A stretch of DNA of 64,000 nt from the NCBI GenBank assembly GCA_023105745.1, contig JALGQZ010000001.1, positions 39,828,082-39,892,081 on the forward strand, in the 5' to 3' direction. The notes beneath the pieces are model-generated. The model had not been told where the DNA came from and did no database searches. It saw only the letters and a list, made by a program, of their open reading frames with translations. The first letter of the stretch is position 1. Each line of letters opens with the position of its first letter. The stretch is from Austropuccinia psidii. Taxonomy: Eukaryota > Basidiomycota > Pucciniomycetes > Pucciniales > Sphaerophragmiaceae. Below, piece after piece: positions 32,571 through 45,226 of the stretch. A program made the translations under genes and the position numbers.

Positions 32571-34474
32571 TGTGAGCCTTGAGGTATATTTTACATACCC
32601 AATAGGCCACAATTATCTTGAAAATAAATTTTGAATTATGCATAACTCATAAGTCATGCATATATCCAAAATTCATCATTTTTGATTTCAGAAAAGATGA
32701 ATAGCTTTTTATTGAGTAAGTGAATCCATGGATTTATAGCCAGATTGGGATTCTACACCAAAATTCACCTAGGGTAGCTCCATAGAGTGAATAAGCTCAA
32801 ATTAACTCTTTGAGGTGGTAATATGCAAAATACTTCAACACCACATAAACGATCTGTGAAAATTTGTGTTTTTCTTAATTTCACGCCAAAATAATGGGAA
32901 TGTGAGAAATCCCATGTTACATATACACTAAGAATACTGTTATGCATGTTTTGAGCACTTAATATGATGGTATTCTTAAATGGACTTTTGGTACACCCAT
33001 AGTGGATATCTCACTTGAAGCTTAAATTTTGATTGACCAGAAAAATAAGCAAGGGGGACAAAAGACTTCAAAGAGAGCCAGGGTACCCAACTTCTGAGGC
33101 CTCAGAGGCGTGGACAGCTCAAAAGCTTGGTTACATGGCTGACCTTGGCCCAATTAGTAAACTAAACACTTTGGGAACTTGGTTACCATGTTACAACTAC
33201 AGTAAATCTTAAGAAAATAGCAATCAACCTGCTATTTTGATGTGCCAAGGAGGTAAAAAGCTACTTGGACTCCTGTAACCATGTCAATTCTTAATTATTT
33301 TCCATGGATAAACACAAAAAGAGTAATTAAAACCTGTTTTGGACTTTTATCCATTGATTTACCTCATAGAAACCAGTTAAACACTGATATTTGCAATTCT
33401 ACGTAGAAATGAGATAAAACATTCAAAAATTCATTAAAAATACAATTCTTAATTACTCTTTCTGAAGCTTTCAGGACCAATGAAGAACTGTATTATCTAT
33501 GGTAAAACCAAAAAAATTCCAGTCTTACTAGTAAAATTAAAAGTTTTACTTACAGTCCAATTTTGACCATTCTACGTGAAACACTGAATCTTCAAAAATT
33601 CACAGTAATTACAACCTGTGATGAAATTTCCAATAACATTGATAAATTTGAGAAATAAATGATTATTTTGTAATAAAAGAATATTTACAGATGTTACTCC
33701 TTTTATTCTTAACCATAGTGGGGTTGGTAGTCATGTAAAAGCATCAATTAAGTAATTATGATAATTTTACGTGACAACAGATGATGCAATCAATAATCCA
33801 AAAGGGTTTATTGTTTTATCACTCACTGGTCTTTCAGTTTGCTCCATGGCACGCCTCTGTGAGCTGTTGTTGACTTAAAAGAGGCCTCTTCTTGCTGTTT
33901 TTTCAAAATCATCATCCTATTATCATTTATAACATTGGAACCAACAAGTAGGTATTAGTTAAAGCTATTCTTAAGTGTTTTAATTCTTTCAGAATCAATC
34001 AGAAAGACTTGAAATCATAGAATACAACTATAAATTGTTCTAATACTCTTAAAAATTCATTTTAATCCTTTAAATCCACAATTCTACGTCAAATCTCTCT
34101 ATCTCATCTTTCAATAAGTTCTTTGGAATATTAGTGAGTGATTTATCTATAATTCTTAAAGTTTGCCTCTAAATTTATTTCTCTTCAAGAATTACCATTA
34201 TAATTATTCTTGCAAAAGATAATTATAAATTAAAATAATTTTATTATCTTAATAAAAAGAAGTTTTATTATTAAAATCTTCTTGTAATTGATTCTTGTAG
34301 AAAATTACCTGCTCACTGTGAGAATCACTAGTAGTGTTTAACACGTGAAAGAAATAATTCTTTAATTATTTAATTGTGTTTATAATAACACCTTGTTATT
34401 ATATTTCATAAGAACAGTCATAGTACTGTTGATTAATAGTAATATTATCATCAGTTTCATAGACACAACTTACA
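32571..34474 (+). repeat. Family C LTR, 3' LTR of C1 (1904 bp)
   Basis: Starts TGTGAGCCTTGAGG and ends ACAACTTACA. I count nine CpG in the whole LTR; five lie in ACGT words (33401, 33574, 33769, 34086, 34343). The segment near 33873 (ACTTAAAAGAGG) aligns with the TATA position of LTR A. CAACAAGTAGGTATT at about 33945 is the donor-like site (GTAAGTAT in the 5' copy). No gene. Confidence 0.93.
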
Positions 34475-37400
34475 AAATACCTCTCAGTCTCACATTCCCT
34501 CCCCCTAAAAAAAGAATATTACTTTGTAATATTGTTATTTCTAGTGTTTCTGGATCTTCTGAGAGGTTTAGTAGCTTCAGGTATGTCTTTTTCTGCTAAC
34601 CATTCACCTTCACAAGTTGGGTCACTGTACCTAACAAGGTATTCCCTTACTCTATTGGTTCTTAACTTTCTTTCTTTGAGAACTTCGGTAATCTTTTTAA
34701 TATCAGATGATTCAATAGGAGGTATAACCTGAGGAATTTTGTTTCTCAAGGGACCTTTTCAGCATCACTAGATTTATATGGTTCTATCAAGTTCATTGGA
34801 ATTGTAGGGTGCTTATTGCTGAGTTCTGCAGATCATTTTACTTCAACAGAATTTTCTCCATTGAGGCCTTAATACCAAAAGGTCCTACAAAGAATTCTTA
34901 CATCCTTTGATGTTATCAAAGTTAGTGGTGGATACAAGTACTAAATCTGCCAATTTGAAATCTGGAGTGGCATGTGACTTGTCCCATTTTTCCTGAGCAT
35001 ATGCAAAAGGATCTTCCATGCACCTTATTGCGTGATTTTTAATTTTTTTCCATCATTCCTTTAAAGCTAGCAGCTGTAAGATGTATCTCAACTAAATCTT
35101 TCCTCAAGGAATCTTGAGGTAATTCGGGATTCCATCCTTTTTCGAGAATAGCAGGAGTTTGATTGGTACTGGAATGAATGGATGTCTTATATGCCAATTA
35201 TAGTTGTGGTAAAAGAGCACACCAATCATGGGTAAATCCATCACAGTCTTTGAATTCAAGGCTATATGCACAAAGTATTCTTACCATATCTTCCAAGGTT
35301 TGGATCATGCTTTCAGCAAGACCATCAGTTTTTGGGTGGTAGGCTTTAGAGAAGGATAAATTTGTCCCAAATAGTTGGTGAAGATTTTTCCATAATGCTG
35401 AGATTAATTTTGGATCTCTGTCACTAAGGATGATTGTGAATATGCCAGTCCATGATATCACTCTATTCCATATCAGGAGCCTTGTATCAAAGGCTTTATC
35501 ATCCTTTTGACATGGTAGAAAGGTTGTAGTCTTACTAAATCTGTCAACAATCACTAGGCAAGCATTATACCTTCTGTCACCCCCTGGTGGCAGGCCAGTT
35601 ACCCAATCCATATTGACAATTTCCCAAGGTCTGCTGGGTTCTTGGATCTTGATCATATTTCCAAGTCTTTTGCCAGAGGATTTATTTGCTTTTTGACATC
35701 TGTCACAGGTTTTGCAATACTCTGCAACATGTTTCTGCGACATTGGCAACAATATGCAGGGTTGTTTTCCCTTGTTCTGTCCTCAGACAGATGTCCTGAG
35801 AAAGGGCTGTCATGGCATTCTTTAAGTACAACATTGATTAAGGACCTGTCCACAACTGTTATGACACATGTATGCTTAGTTATGTGGTAACTTATACCAT
35901 CCAGTAAGTGGAATCTTCCTTCATCATATGATTTTCTCAATATCTCATCTAAGGCATGTATTAAAGAATTGACTTTACAGTCCTTAGTAAGTAATTGGCA
36001 TAAAATGCTACAAATTTTACCTGAGTATAACTGTTTCTTACCTCCTCAAAGAGAGTGGTGTTCAGGCCTGTAACACTGATTCCTTTTATGGGGATTTGTG
36101 GGGAAGCTTCCTCTGGAACATAAGCAGGATTATCAATATTATTTGGTAATGGACATCTGCTCAGTGAATCTGTATTTTTAAGATTATCCCCATATTGATG
36201 AACAATGGTCATATTGCCCCTATACTCTTGTATGGCTATTTGCCATCTGAGCATATGCCTGTTAGGAGTCTTCATGTGTAAAAGTGACTTAACAGGGGTA
36301 GAATCTGTTATTACTTCAACACCACATCCTTTCAGGAAGTAATTTAGCTTTTCCAAGGCCCAGACAAGGCATAAGAGCTCCATTTTACTGGCTCCATATC
36401 TCGCATCAGTTGGTTTGATATGCCTGGATATGAAGCATATGGGTCCTTCCACAGGTTTATCATTAATGATCTGAACTTGGTGAAGTGCATCACCAAGACC
36501 ATCCCCTGATGCATCAATATAAAACTTAAAAGGCAGCTTGAAGTCTGGCATCAGTAAGACTGGAGCAGTGGTAAAGGCTTGTCTCAAGGATTCAAAAGCT
36601 TTGACTCCGTCAACAGTCATTTCAAATACTGTGTCTTTGTCACATAATTTATAAAGAGGTCTTGCTATGGATGCAAAATCTTGAATATTTTGCCTGTAAT
36701 ATCCTGAAAACCCTAAAAATGACTGAATTTCTGTCTTGTTCTGAGGCATGGGTTTCAGCAATACTGCTGCAACCTTGTTTTTCTCAATTCCAAGGGATAA
36801 ACCAGATACTACATGTCCCAGTGCTTTAAGTTCTTTAAATCCAAAATGGCATTTCTTTAAAGAAATTTTCATGTTGAAAAATTGGATTTTTGTCCACACT
36901 GTGGATAATCTGTACATATGTTCTTCCCAAGTTTTGGAACAGACACCCATATCATCAATGTAAATGATTAACCATCCTTCTAAAAGTTCTTCAGGGAAGA
37001 TTTAATTCATCATTCTTTGGAATTGTGAAGGTGCATTCTTGATACCAAAAGACATCCTCAAATATTCATATACTCCACAATGAACAATAATTCTCAAGTA
37101 TTTTCTTGCCCATGGTGCCACTACATTCTGGTGAAATCCCTTAAGGGCATCCATAGCGGCTATATACACTGCTTGAGATATCGGGGTAAGGGAAATTTAT
37201 TTTTTTGGTATTGGGTACTTTTCAGGAACAGTGTAAGTGTTCAGATCTCTAAAGTACCCAGCCATTCTAGATTTTCTATTATGCCATGCCACTATGACTG
37301 GTGTAGTTATTTCTACTTCCTCATTATGGCCAACCTTTCTTATTACACCAAGGTCTAGAAGCTCTTTAATATGAATTTCCAAAGCTTCTCCTTATTTAAG

Positions 37401-37768
37401 ACTTTCTGAATATTCAGGTCTTCTTAAGAGTGGTTGATAAGGTTTCTCAATATTAAGGATGATGTCAAATTAATGAACAATAATTCCCCCAATGGTTCTT
37501 TGTCTGATGCAAATGCTTCTCTGTGGTCATATAAAAGGGAAGAAAGTAAATTTTCCTGATTATCAGTCAGATAAAGGCTTCTTTGAGCTTCATTTAACTG
37601 TTCAGATTTTAATCTTTCCAACCTAAGATGACTGGTTCTACCTTACGTTTTGAAATTTGTCTTTTAAATGGTAAAAAGGTAAATTTTTAATGCTTATTGT
37701 ATCCAATAGTAAAGTATCAGTCTTTGTTGTTATGTAAGGCTATGCCATACATGAGGAGATAGTAATTT
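34475..37768 (-). mobile_element. Decayed D-like element E, pol only
   Basis: Minus-strand remnant. A 20-bp stub of an LTR start (34475-34494), the polypurine tract complement ttccctccccct (34495-34506), and then pol from the chromo-like tail back to the protease end. It is cut on the left by the C1 3' LTR and on the right by the A2 5' LTR. It is the most decayed pol in the window and probably among the oldest. Confidence 0.85.
34519..37740 (-). pseudogene. Degenerate pol of E (RT, RNase H, integrase, tail)
   Basis: Minus-strand order from 37740: traces of the protease C-terminus, PVIVAWHN of RT (37382-37197), RT palm and RNase H (36950-35961; the catalytic box reads YIDDMGVCS near 36955), RNase H motifs YIDASGDG and [11 protein letters not shown], integrase zinc finger (35940-35653) and core (35752-35198; MDWVTGLP, SDRDPK, GLAESM with E kept), and the tail REYLVRYSDPTCEGEWLAEKD (34749-34519). 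There are numerous stops and frameshifts. The sequence is clearly D-like ([17 protein letters not shown] linker, GKRLGNMIKIQEPSRPWE) but well diverged from D1. Confidence 0.88.
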
Positions 37769-39731
37769 TGTGAACCTTTGAGATATGACCACATACCCAA
37801 AAAGGTCACAAGAAATACTTAAAGTAATTATACATCAAAAATAATTACCTTAAAGCTACAAAAATGCCATAAATTGGCATGAAACTTGGTTTAACTTATA
37901 ACCCAAAGAATAAAAATGTGAAATAAAGTATACCATTGGATTCCCCATGGTAAAATACACATATACCATTTTTATGGCGTATCTGTAAAGTCAATATTTA
38001 ATGAGTTATAAGTAATGATACCTTATAAAAAACATAAATCCTTAATTATTTCAAATAACAATGAAACAACATGTGAAATAGATGGTACCATTGGATTCTC
38101 CATAGAAATCCAAACATAAAACAATTAATAACCTAATCTCCAAAGTCAATACGTAAGGAGTTAAGCTGAATATATGCACTTTGTTGGTCAACACATATAT
38201 TCAAGGATTGTAGCTAATATCTTTTGAAATATGCATGATATAGTGATGAACCAAAAATAAAGTCATCACGTAATTACTGTAGGGATACAGAAACGAACTT
38301 TATTTCACAAGTTATAAACAAGGTTAAAATCTGTAAGGGATTATTGATTAAAATCAATAGAGCTGTTGACCACTTTGTTGTGAAAGTGGTCCAAACTTGA
38401 AAAAAGTAGACAGTTGGATTCTACTAGCTCATTCGTGAAGAAATATGTATTTGTTATTATAATATTCAAGGTATAACCCCTTGAAATCATGGTTTGAAGT
38501 TTGAAATATTAAATTTCGACAGAAAAGATGGGTTACAAGAAAAATCATCAAAAATAGAGTTTTGATTATGTAATGAAATGCTCTTGGAAGAATAATGGGA
38601 TTATGCCAAGCTATTAGAATTCACTCTCTGAATTGCTATAGCGTGTAAAACTTAAAAGTTATTAAGGATAAAAGCTTGAGCTTAATTTGATCATTTATGA
38701 TCACTCACTGTAACTTTAAATTAAGTTTAACAGTCATATGAGTGATAAAATTGGTGAATACTGTTAGTTTATGATTAAAACTAATAAAATCCACGAATTT
38801 CGGGGTTCTCCCAAGCCTTTAAGTCATCAAACTTAGAGCTATAGTGATAACTATAAATAATGGTGTAATAATGAGATAATATGGTTTGATCATAATGTAA
38901 TCATCACCAAGCCTTAAAATATTGATCAATTCACATCTACTAGAAGCCTGTTGGACTCTAGGAGGAAGGAATTTAACATAAATAGAGCTCTTTTTACTTT
39001 ATTTCCCCCTCAGACGCTTACAAAAGATTAAATCATTAAATAAAAAGGTAATTTCTTTATTCTTTATATATAAAACTTTTATATTATTAGAGACCAAAGA
39101 TAATACCATAACAATCTTCATCTTTGACGTTATTATTGCAATTATTTAATTTTTTTGTTTAAATTTCTCTTAAAAACCAGAATTCCATGTAAAATCAAGA
39201 AAATTTGTAATTTCGCTTGAACTTTTATTGTAACTACAGCTTAAATAAGTTTTATTTACATTTCTAGGCGTAAATTTATTCAAAATTATTATATTAAGCA
39301 TTAAAAGAAGGTTATTTATCTTGTTATAATAATTTGTCCCTATTATTACTTTTAATAATTCTATAAGTCATATAAATAGTATTTATATTAATTTATAACT
39401 TTAATATTGGTAATATTATTTTTATTAATTGTTTTTTATTAATAAAAAACAATTTTTTATGCCTTTATTATTTGTTGGTAACAATAACAAAGTGCTTTTA
39501 AATATATTAATTATCTTATATTAATATATTATTTAAATATATATTATTTTTTATAATATAAATTATATTATTATATTTATTTAATAATATAATTATTTTA
39601 CGCCATAATTATAATAATTCTTTATTATTATACTTATTTTTATCTTAATTATTTCATTTATAAGGACATTCATAGTACAATAAGTAAAATACTAGTAAAT
39701 TTTACTTATTGTTTCATAGTCAAACCTTACA
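37769..39731 (+). repeat. Family A LTR, 5' LTR of A2 (1963 bp)
   Basis: TGTGAACC ... CAAACCTTACA, followed by TTTGGGGGCC. It contains the duplicated ATGTGAAAT ... ACCATTGGATTC block (about 37914-37950 and 38070-38105), a degraded TATA (CATAAATA, 38977-38984), the perfect 28-bp palindrome (39427-39454) and GGCGTAAA/TTTTACGCC words. AAAAGGTAATTTC at about 39042, soon after the predicted start, is donor-like. No gene. Confidence 0.92.
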
Positions 39732-40232
39732 TTTGGGGGCCTGGCCGTGATATTTACTCTAAAACACCTTTAAAAAGATTCTAATTGGGTTTATCCAATA
39801 ATAAATTATAATTATAATCATCAAATTATATAATAATTTTGTATTTATTGATTTCAAATACTATTGAGGCGTTTGGAAAACAATTGTATTGTCTTACATG
39901 TGGTTTTTTCACATCCTTAGACTTGCAAGAACTGTCTTTGAGTGACTCTAGTAATTAAAAAAGATATTTTCTAAAGTAAAAATAATTTTATATCATAAAT
40001 TAATAAAAGAATCATATTAATTTTTATTTTATTCTTTAAAAATAAAAACATAAAAAATATTAAAAATTATTAAAAACCAACAAAAAAGTTATTTTATTCA
40101 TTTTAATTTCATTTCTTTAATTATTTTCACTTTTTAAAAGATATAAAAGCAATTTTTACATGGAAAATTGCCATATCTTACCAAAAACAACACTTTTTAT
40201 ATAAAAGACTTTTATTTATTTGTCTTTTTTAG
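39732..40232 (+). other. Leader of A2
   Basis: Begins TTTGGGGGCCTGGCCGTGA, with TGGGGGCC as candidate primer-binding site. A+T-rich, and closes with tttgtcttttttag (AG at 40231-40232), an acceptor-like pyrimidine tract directly before ORF0. No other feature is seen. Confidence 0.6.
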
Positions 40233-40411
40233 TGTTTGAAGACAATCCAACAGAGGACAACTATACCACTGTTGAAAGATTGGCGGAAAGAAATTGTCAA
40301 AGTTCTCCAACACCAATAATCACTAAGAAAAACAAAGCAAAGAAATTGGACTTTCCAGGACCCACTATTCAGGACTCTAAAGTTGAGTACCTCATTTCTA
40401 AATTACCATAA
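40233..40411 (+). CDS. ORF0 of A2
   Basis: A 59-codon frame right after TTTTTTAG with no ATG; the nearest upstream in-frame codon before the pyrimidine tract is TTG. The protein starts VFEDNPTEDNYTTVERLAER and ends with a Lys-rich part (KKNKAKK) and STOP 48 bp before the gag ATG. It shares position and the TAG|TGTNT boundary with ORF0 of families C and D, not obvious sequence. Function unknown. Confidence 0.45.
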
Positions 40412-40459
40412 GAAGAATTCCTGTTCTGAAATGCACTTATTTCTTATTTTTCTTAAAAA

Positions 40460-41824
40460 ATGACTACCAGAAGAGGCTCTCAATACTCCATCCAATCAGA
40501 TGGAGCTGGACTCAGAGGTAAAATTGATACCTCAAAAGGGAAAAGGAAGGGCAATATCCCCAGTGGAACAGAATTCACACAAGGAAGTGCCTTATCCCAA
40601 AGGAAAGTCCCAGAAATGCCCATGATATCTGCACCAGAATTGGAACTAAGTATGAGTGACTCAAACAGGTACAAATCACATTCAGAGGGCTCAAATAGAC
40701 ATTTACATGAGCCAGTACAAACAATACTACACAGTGTACAAAGACAAGGATAGGTAAATGTTTCCCCAAATACACCAAGGAGTGATGAACTCCTGGCACA
40801 TCCTGAAAAAGTTCCTCAAAGAGGAGGAAATAGTGAGATACTCCAATGGATGGAATCCACTATCATCCAAACCTCAAATCAAAAAGATCAAGGAGTATCA
40901 TGCCAAAAAGAAGGAGGCAACCAAGGAAGAAGCCCCAGTAGCTTCTACCAGCAAGCCCCAAACCAACCCACTTCCCCAAGAAGGGAAGAAGAAAAAGAAA
41001 AAGAATTGGAGAAAACCATATTCCCCAAGCTACAGGATTCCAAAAATCCAAAAGGATGCCATGGACAATGTATTCAACATGGCCAGAACCTTGATGGAAT
41101 TCAAAGACAAAGAGGAGCAAAGAATGAGACAACCCCATTTCCCAAAGAAATAACCTTGTCTCCTGATGTTGTAAATACTTTAACAGAGCTTAAAAATAGT
41201 ATTTTACCTCTTAAAGACATTAAAAATAATTTAATATCTTTCCAAGAAATAAATAATAGCTTATCATCTTTAACAAAACATGTTGTACAAAATAAAAAAG
41301 AAACTGATAACATAAAATTTATGATTTAAAATAATAAACTAAAAGTATTAATTGATAATACTCAGAAATTAATACAAGGAAAACAAGAGTTATACAAATA
41401 CATAAGTGATATCAAAGAAAAAAGTTTGACAATCAATTATGATGTGAGTATTGACTATCTTACAGAAAAATTAAACAAATTAAGCATTTCTGTAGAAAAA
41501 TTTGAAGAAAAGACTTCATCACACCAAAAATTACTTTTGGACCATGTGGAAAAGAGTGATGAAGCAAGAATGCACCTGAAAGATGACATTCAAAGTGAAA
41601 TAAGGCTTATTCCTGAAAAAATGGATAAAATTAATGAGGCTAACTCAAATATGCCAAAGTTATCAACACCATTTTCTCACATAAGAATCCCTGTTAAACC
41701 AAAAGAGGAATCAACAAATTCATTCATACCAGACTTGAGTCATCAAGACAATAACCAATTCTTAATGAAGGAAGCACCTCAATTAAAAGAATGGCCAAAA
41801 CTCACCAGAGAAGGTGAAGATGCC
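40460..41824 (+). pseudogene. Gag N-terminal region of A2 with two overlapping frames
   Basis: ATG at 40460 opens a frame (MTTRRGSQYSIQSDGAG) with one TAG (40751) that otherwise stays open to a TAA at 41327 and then on to about 41887. Its later part is a Lys/Glu/Ile/Leu-rich coiled-coil-like region (LTELKNSILPLKDIKNN, KLNKLSISVEKFEEK). The +1 frame holds QIDIYMSQYKQYY, then a TAA at 40755, then is open from 40758 to 41153: MNSWHILKKFL, EEAPVASTSK, poly-Lys, YRIPKIQKDAMDNVFNMARTLMEF, ending KK-stop. The second frame is the one conserved with D1 gag. Two open frames overlap for about 400 bp. No X XXY YYZ heptamer was found in the overlap. Confidence 0.8.
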
Positions 41825-44800
41825 ACATGTCATTTATCAAAACAATTGACATGCTACAAGAAGATTATGCCATACCAGATGAATTAATCACTGCAAGATT
41901 ACATTCATTGTTTGAAAAATCTGCAAAAATATGGTATTATGGCATAAGGAAAACAAATGGCAAAAATACCTGGTATTGGTGGAAACAAGAAATAATCACC
42001 AAGTGGGCTAATGATGCCTGGAGGTACAAGATAGAAAATGCATTTGAAAATTCTTTCTTTGACCCAGACAAAGACAAACCTTTAACTTGGTTCTTAAAAC
42101 AAGTTGAAAGACTCAATGCATTATACCGAGAAATGTCACAAAAAATGGTGCACATGAAAATACTTAAGAAATGTGGAGGAGAGCTAGAACATGCCCTAAG
42201 AAGCAGGTGTATAGAACCATGCTCCACAGAAGAGTAAATCAATGCACTATAAGACATAGTGACAAAAAAAAATTGCAGAACTTGGAAGAAATTGGACATC
42301 AAAATTCCAAATAAGCCATTTATCAAAAAGGATAAATAAAAAGAAGCTTTCAAGCCCAATACATCCAACAATAATGAGCAAAAACAATGGCATAAATGTG
42401 GAGGTATTGGACACTTAGCCAATAATTGCCTCAAAAAGGCAAAGATTAATGAAATTGCGGAAACAGAAAACCACAATGACAAAGAGGAGTAATCTGACTC
42501 TGAAAAAAAAACAGAAGAGTCAGAAAGTTCTGAAAGTGATGAAATTAATATAATTAATGCACAAATTAATAATATTGATATACTTTATGAAGTACTGGAT
42601 GTTAACTCAAACTTACCACAATCTAGAAAATCTGACACAAACCTGACAAATATACAAGATTCCAAAATGTATACAGCCAAACCTGCATGAGGAATGGGAT
42701 ATACAGCTTAAAAATCAAGTATAAGTATTGTTATAGTTGATAACCAAGAAGGAAAAGTGAACTTGGGTACAGGAGCATATTGCACCTGTGTTGGTAAAAC
42801 TTATTTCAAAACCATTGTTCCAGACTGGCAAGAAACACTTATGCCAATACAAGGTCTCAAATTTAGTAGTGCAAGTGAGAGCATGAAGCCCCTTGGAATA
42901 ATTGATTTAAAACTAATTTTTCCTCACCCCTCACAATGTGTCAGAATTAAAGTAGCGTTTGTAGTAATGGACAACTGTACTAGTAATCACTTCATACTTG
43001 GAAATGACTACTTATCAATTTATGGTATAGATATCTCTAACTAAAAAGGTAGATATTTTACCATAGGAGACAACAAAAGACAAAATTTTGGCTTCTTAAA
43101 TAACAAAAAACAAATTACAGTTATTAATAATGAAGAAAAAATTCCAGAAAAGGAACTTTTTATATCTGAACAACTCAAAGAGGCAGAATTCAATCAAGAA
43201 TTAACAGAAAAAATGAAAGAAAAATTGATTGACCTCTTATTTAAGTACAAAAATGCCTTTGCAACTGACAAGGAGCGACTAGGTGCCATAATTGGGCATG
43301 CGGTGGATATAATTCCTAATGTGGAAAAGCCTTACCCACCTTCACTAAGGAGACCTGCTTACCCAGCTATTCCAAAAGCTAGAGAAGCCTTGGAGGTACA
43401 CATTAAAGAATTAATAGACCTTGGAGTATTAAGTAAAGTAGGACATAATGAACAGGTAGAAGTCACTACACCTGTCATTGTAACTTGGCATAATGGAAGA
43501 TCAAGAATGGTAGGAGACTTCAGAGCCCTGAACACCTATACCATTCCAGACAGATATCCAATACTCAGAATCCATGAGAAATTGACACAATTGTCACAAG
43601 CTAAGTTCATTACAGCAATGGATGCTTTGAAGGGTTTTCATCAAAATGTCTTAACAGACAATGCCAAGAAGCTACTCAGGATAATAGTCCACTGTGGGAT
43701 TTTTGAATACTTAAGAATGCCATTTGGCACAAAAAATGCACCTTCCCATTATCAAAGGATGATGAACACCATATTTCCTGAAGAATTATCACAAGGTTGA
43801 TTAATTATCTATATTGATGATATCATACTTTACTCAGAAACTTGGAAAAATCACAGTACAAGACTAGAAAGGGTACTACAAAAAGTAGTGCAAGTGAATA
43901 TGAAAATTTACTTGAAAAAGTGTCATTTTGCATATAGTGAACTAAAAGCACTAGGACATGTTGTATCTGGACTTATTCTAGGCATATACAAGAATAAAGT
44001 AGCAGCAGTACTACTTAAGCCAATGCCTCAATCCAAAAAAGAAATGCGATCATTTCTAGGATTTTCTGGTTACTATACACAGCATATAAAGGACTTTGCA
44101 AAAATTTCTCAATCCTTGTATAAGCTATGTGACCAAAAAACAGTCTATAAAATTACAGAAGAAAGAGTCAAGGCATATGAAGAATTGAAAAATTACCTAA
44201 AAAATGCCCCATTTATTCTAATGCCAGATTGGAAACTACCCTTCAAACTTTACATAGATGCTTGTGGAGAAGGACTAGGTGCTGCACTACTCCAGACACA
44301 AATTATCAATGATAAACCAGTGGAAGGACCAATTTGTTTTATTTCAAGACAAATAAAGCCAACAGAAGCAAGATATGGAGCAAGCCAAATGGAATGCCTC
44401 TTCTCAGTGTGGGCTTTAGGAAAATTACATTATTACTTGGATGGAACAGTATTTGATGTGATTAAAGACGGTAATGCTGTAAAATATCTATTATAAATGA
44501 AAACTCCAAATAGACATATGCTGAGATGGCAAATTGCTATCCAAGAATACAGAGGAAATATGACTATCGTTCATAAATCTGGCAATATTCATAAAAATGC
44601 AGATGGTCTTAGCAGATGAGCTCTAGCAAATACCCCTGACAATCCAGCATGGGTACCACAGGAAGAGCACCATATAGAAGGAATATGTGTTACAGACATT
44701 GGCACAGAATTCTTTAACAAATTTAAAGGAAGTTAAATGATAGACAAGTATTGCCATATCTTAAGCCAACTTCTAATGAAAGACTGAAAAGATCCAGCAC

Positions 44801-45226
44801 TTTCATCAAAATTAAATGAAACATGGAAAAAGGCATATGATGAAGGAAGATTCCACCTCCTTGATGGAATCCTTTACCATAGAAAAAAACACATGTGTGT
44901 TATGACCTTAACAGATAGAACCCTGATAAACACTATTTTACATGAGTGTCAAGATAGTGTTGCATCTGGACACCTTTCAGAAGACAGAACACTAGAGAGG
45001 GTGAAAACCTGCTCTTGGGGGCCAAATTGGAAGAAAGATGTTGCAGAATACTGCCAAACCTGTGACAGATGTCAAAAAGCCAACAGAGCCACAGGAAGGA
45101 AATTTGGAATGATGATCCAAATGCAAGAACCAAAATCCCCTTGGGAAATAGTCCATATGGCTTGGGTAACAGCATTACCTCCAGGAGGAGACAGATGCTA
45201 TAATGCATGCATAGTATTAGTTGACA
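41825..45226 (+). pseudogene. Capsid to integrase of A2, damaged
   Basis: Capsid (41827-42237: FIKTIDMLQEDYAIPDE, WWKQEIITKW, LKKCGGELEHA) is one frame off from its start near 41770 because of an indel. The knuckle has lost its first Cys (KWHKCGGIGHLANNC). The protease active site reads LGTGAYCTC instead of LDTGA (GGT at 42766-42768), so the catalytic Asp is gone. RT 43213-43800 ends in a stop (43798) just before YIDDIILYS. RNase H continues to 44496 ([16 protein letters not shown] changed to KDG). Integrase zinc finger 44893-45226 (HECQDS ... CQTCDRCQK). Multiple additional stops. Cut within LVLVD. Confidence 0.9.

Larger units (their letters stand above)
13334..34474 (+). mobile_element. 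Ty3/Gypsy element C1, split by element B1
   Basis: Family C element read left to right: a 5'-truncated LTR (13334-14710), leader, ORF0, gag, capsid, zinc knuckle, protease, RT, RNase H, first half of integrase (to 19960), the complete B1 insertion (19961-31410), then the rest of integrase and tail (31411-32426) and a full 3' LTR (32571-34474). The integrase frame resumes exactly behind the B1 target duplication. The coding part has many nonsense codons and is dead. Confidence 0.95.
37769..45226 (+). mobile_element. Ty3/Gypsy element A2, 5' part
   Basis: Family A element with 5' LTR, leader, ORF0, gag, capsid, knuckle, protease, RT, RNase H and the start of integrase. It is truncated at 45226 by the F 3' LTR. 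Left flank is aattt (37764-37768); the right end is outside. Its integrase part is a close relative of A1, but it is far more damaged. Confidence 0.93.
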
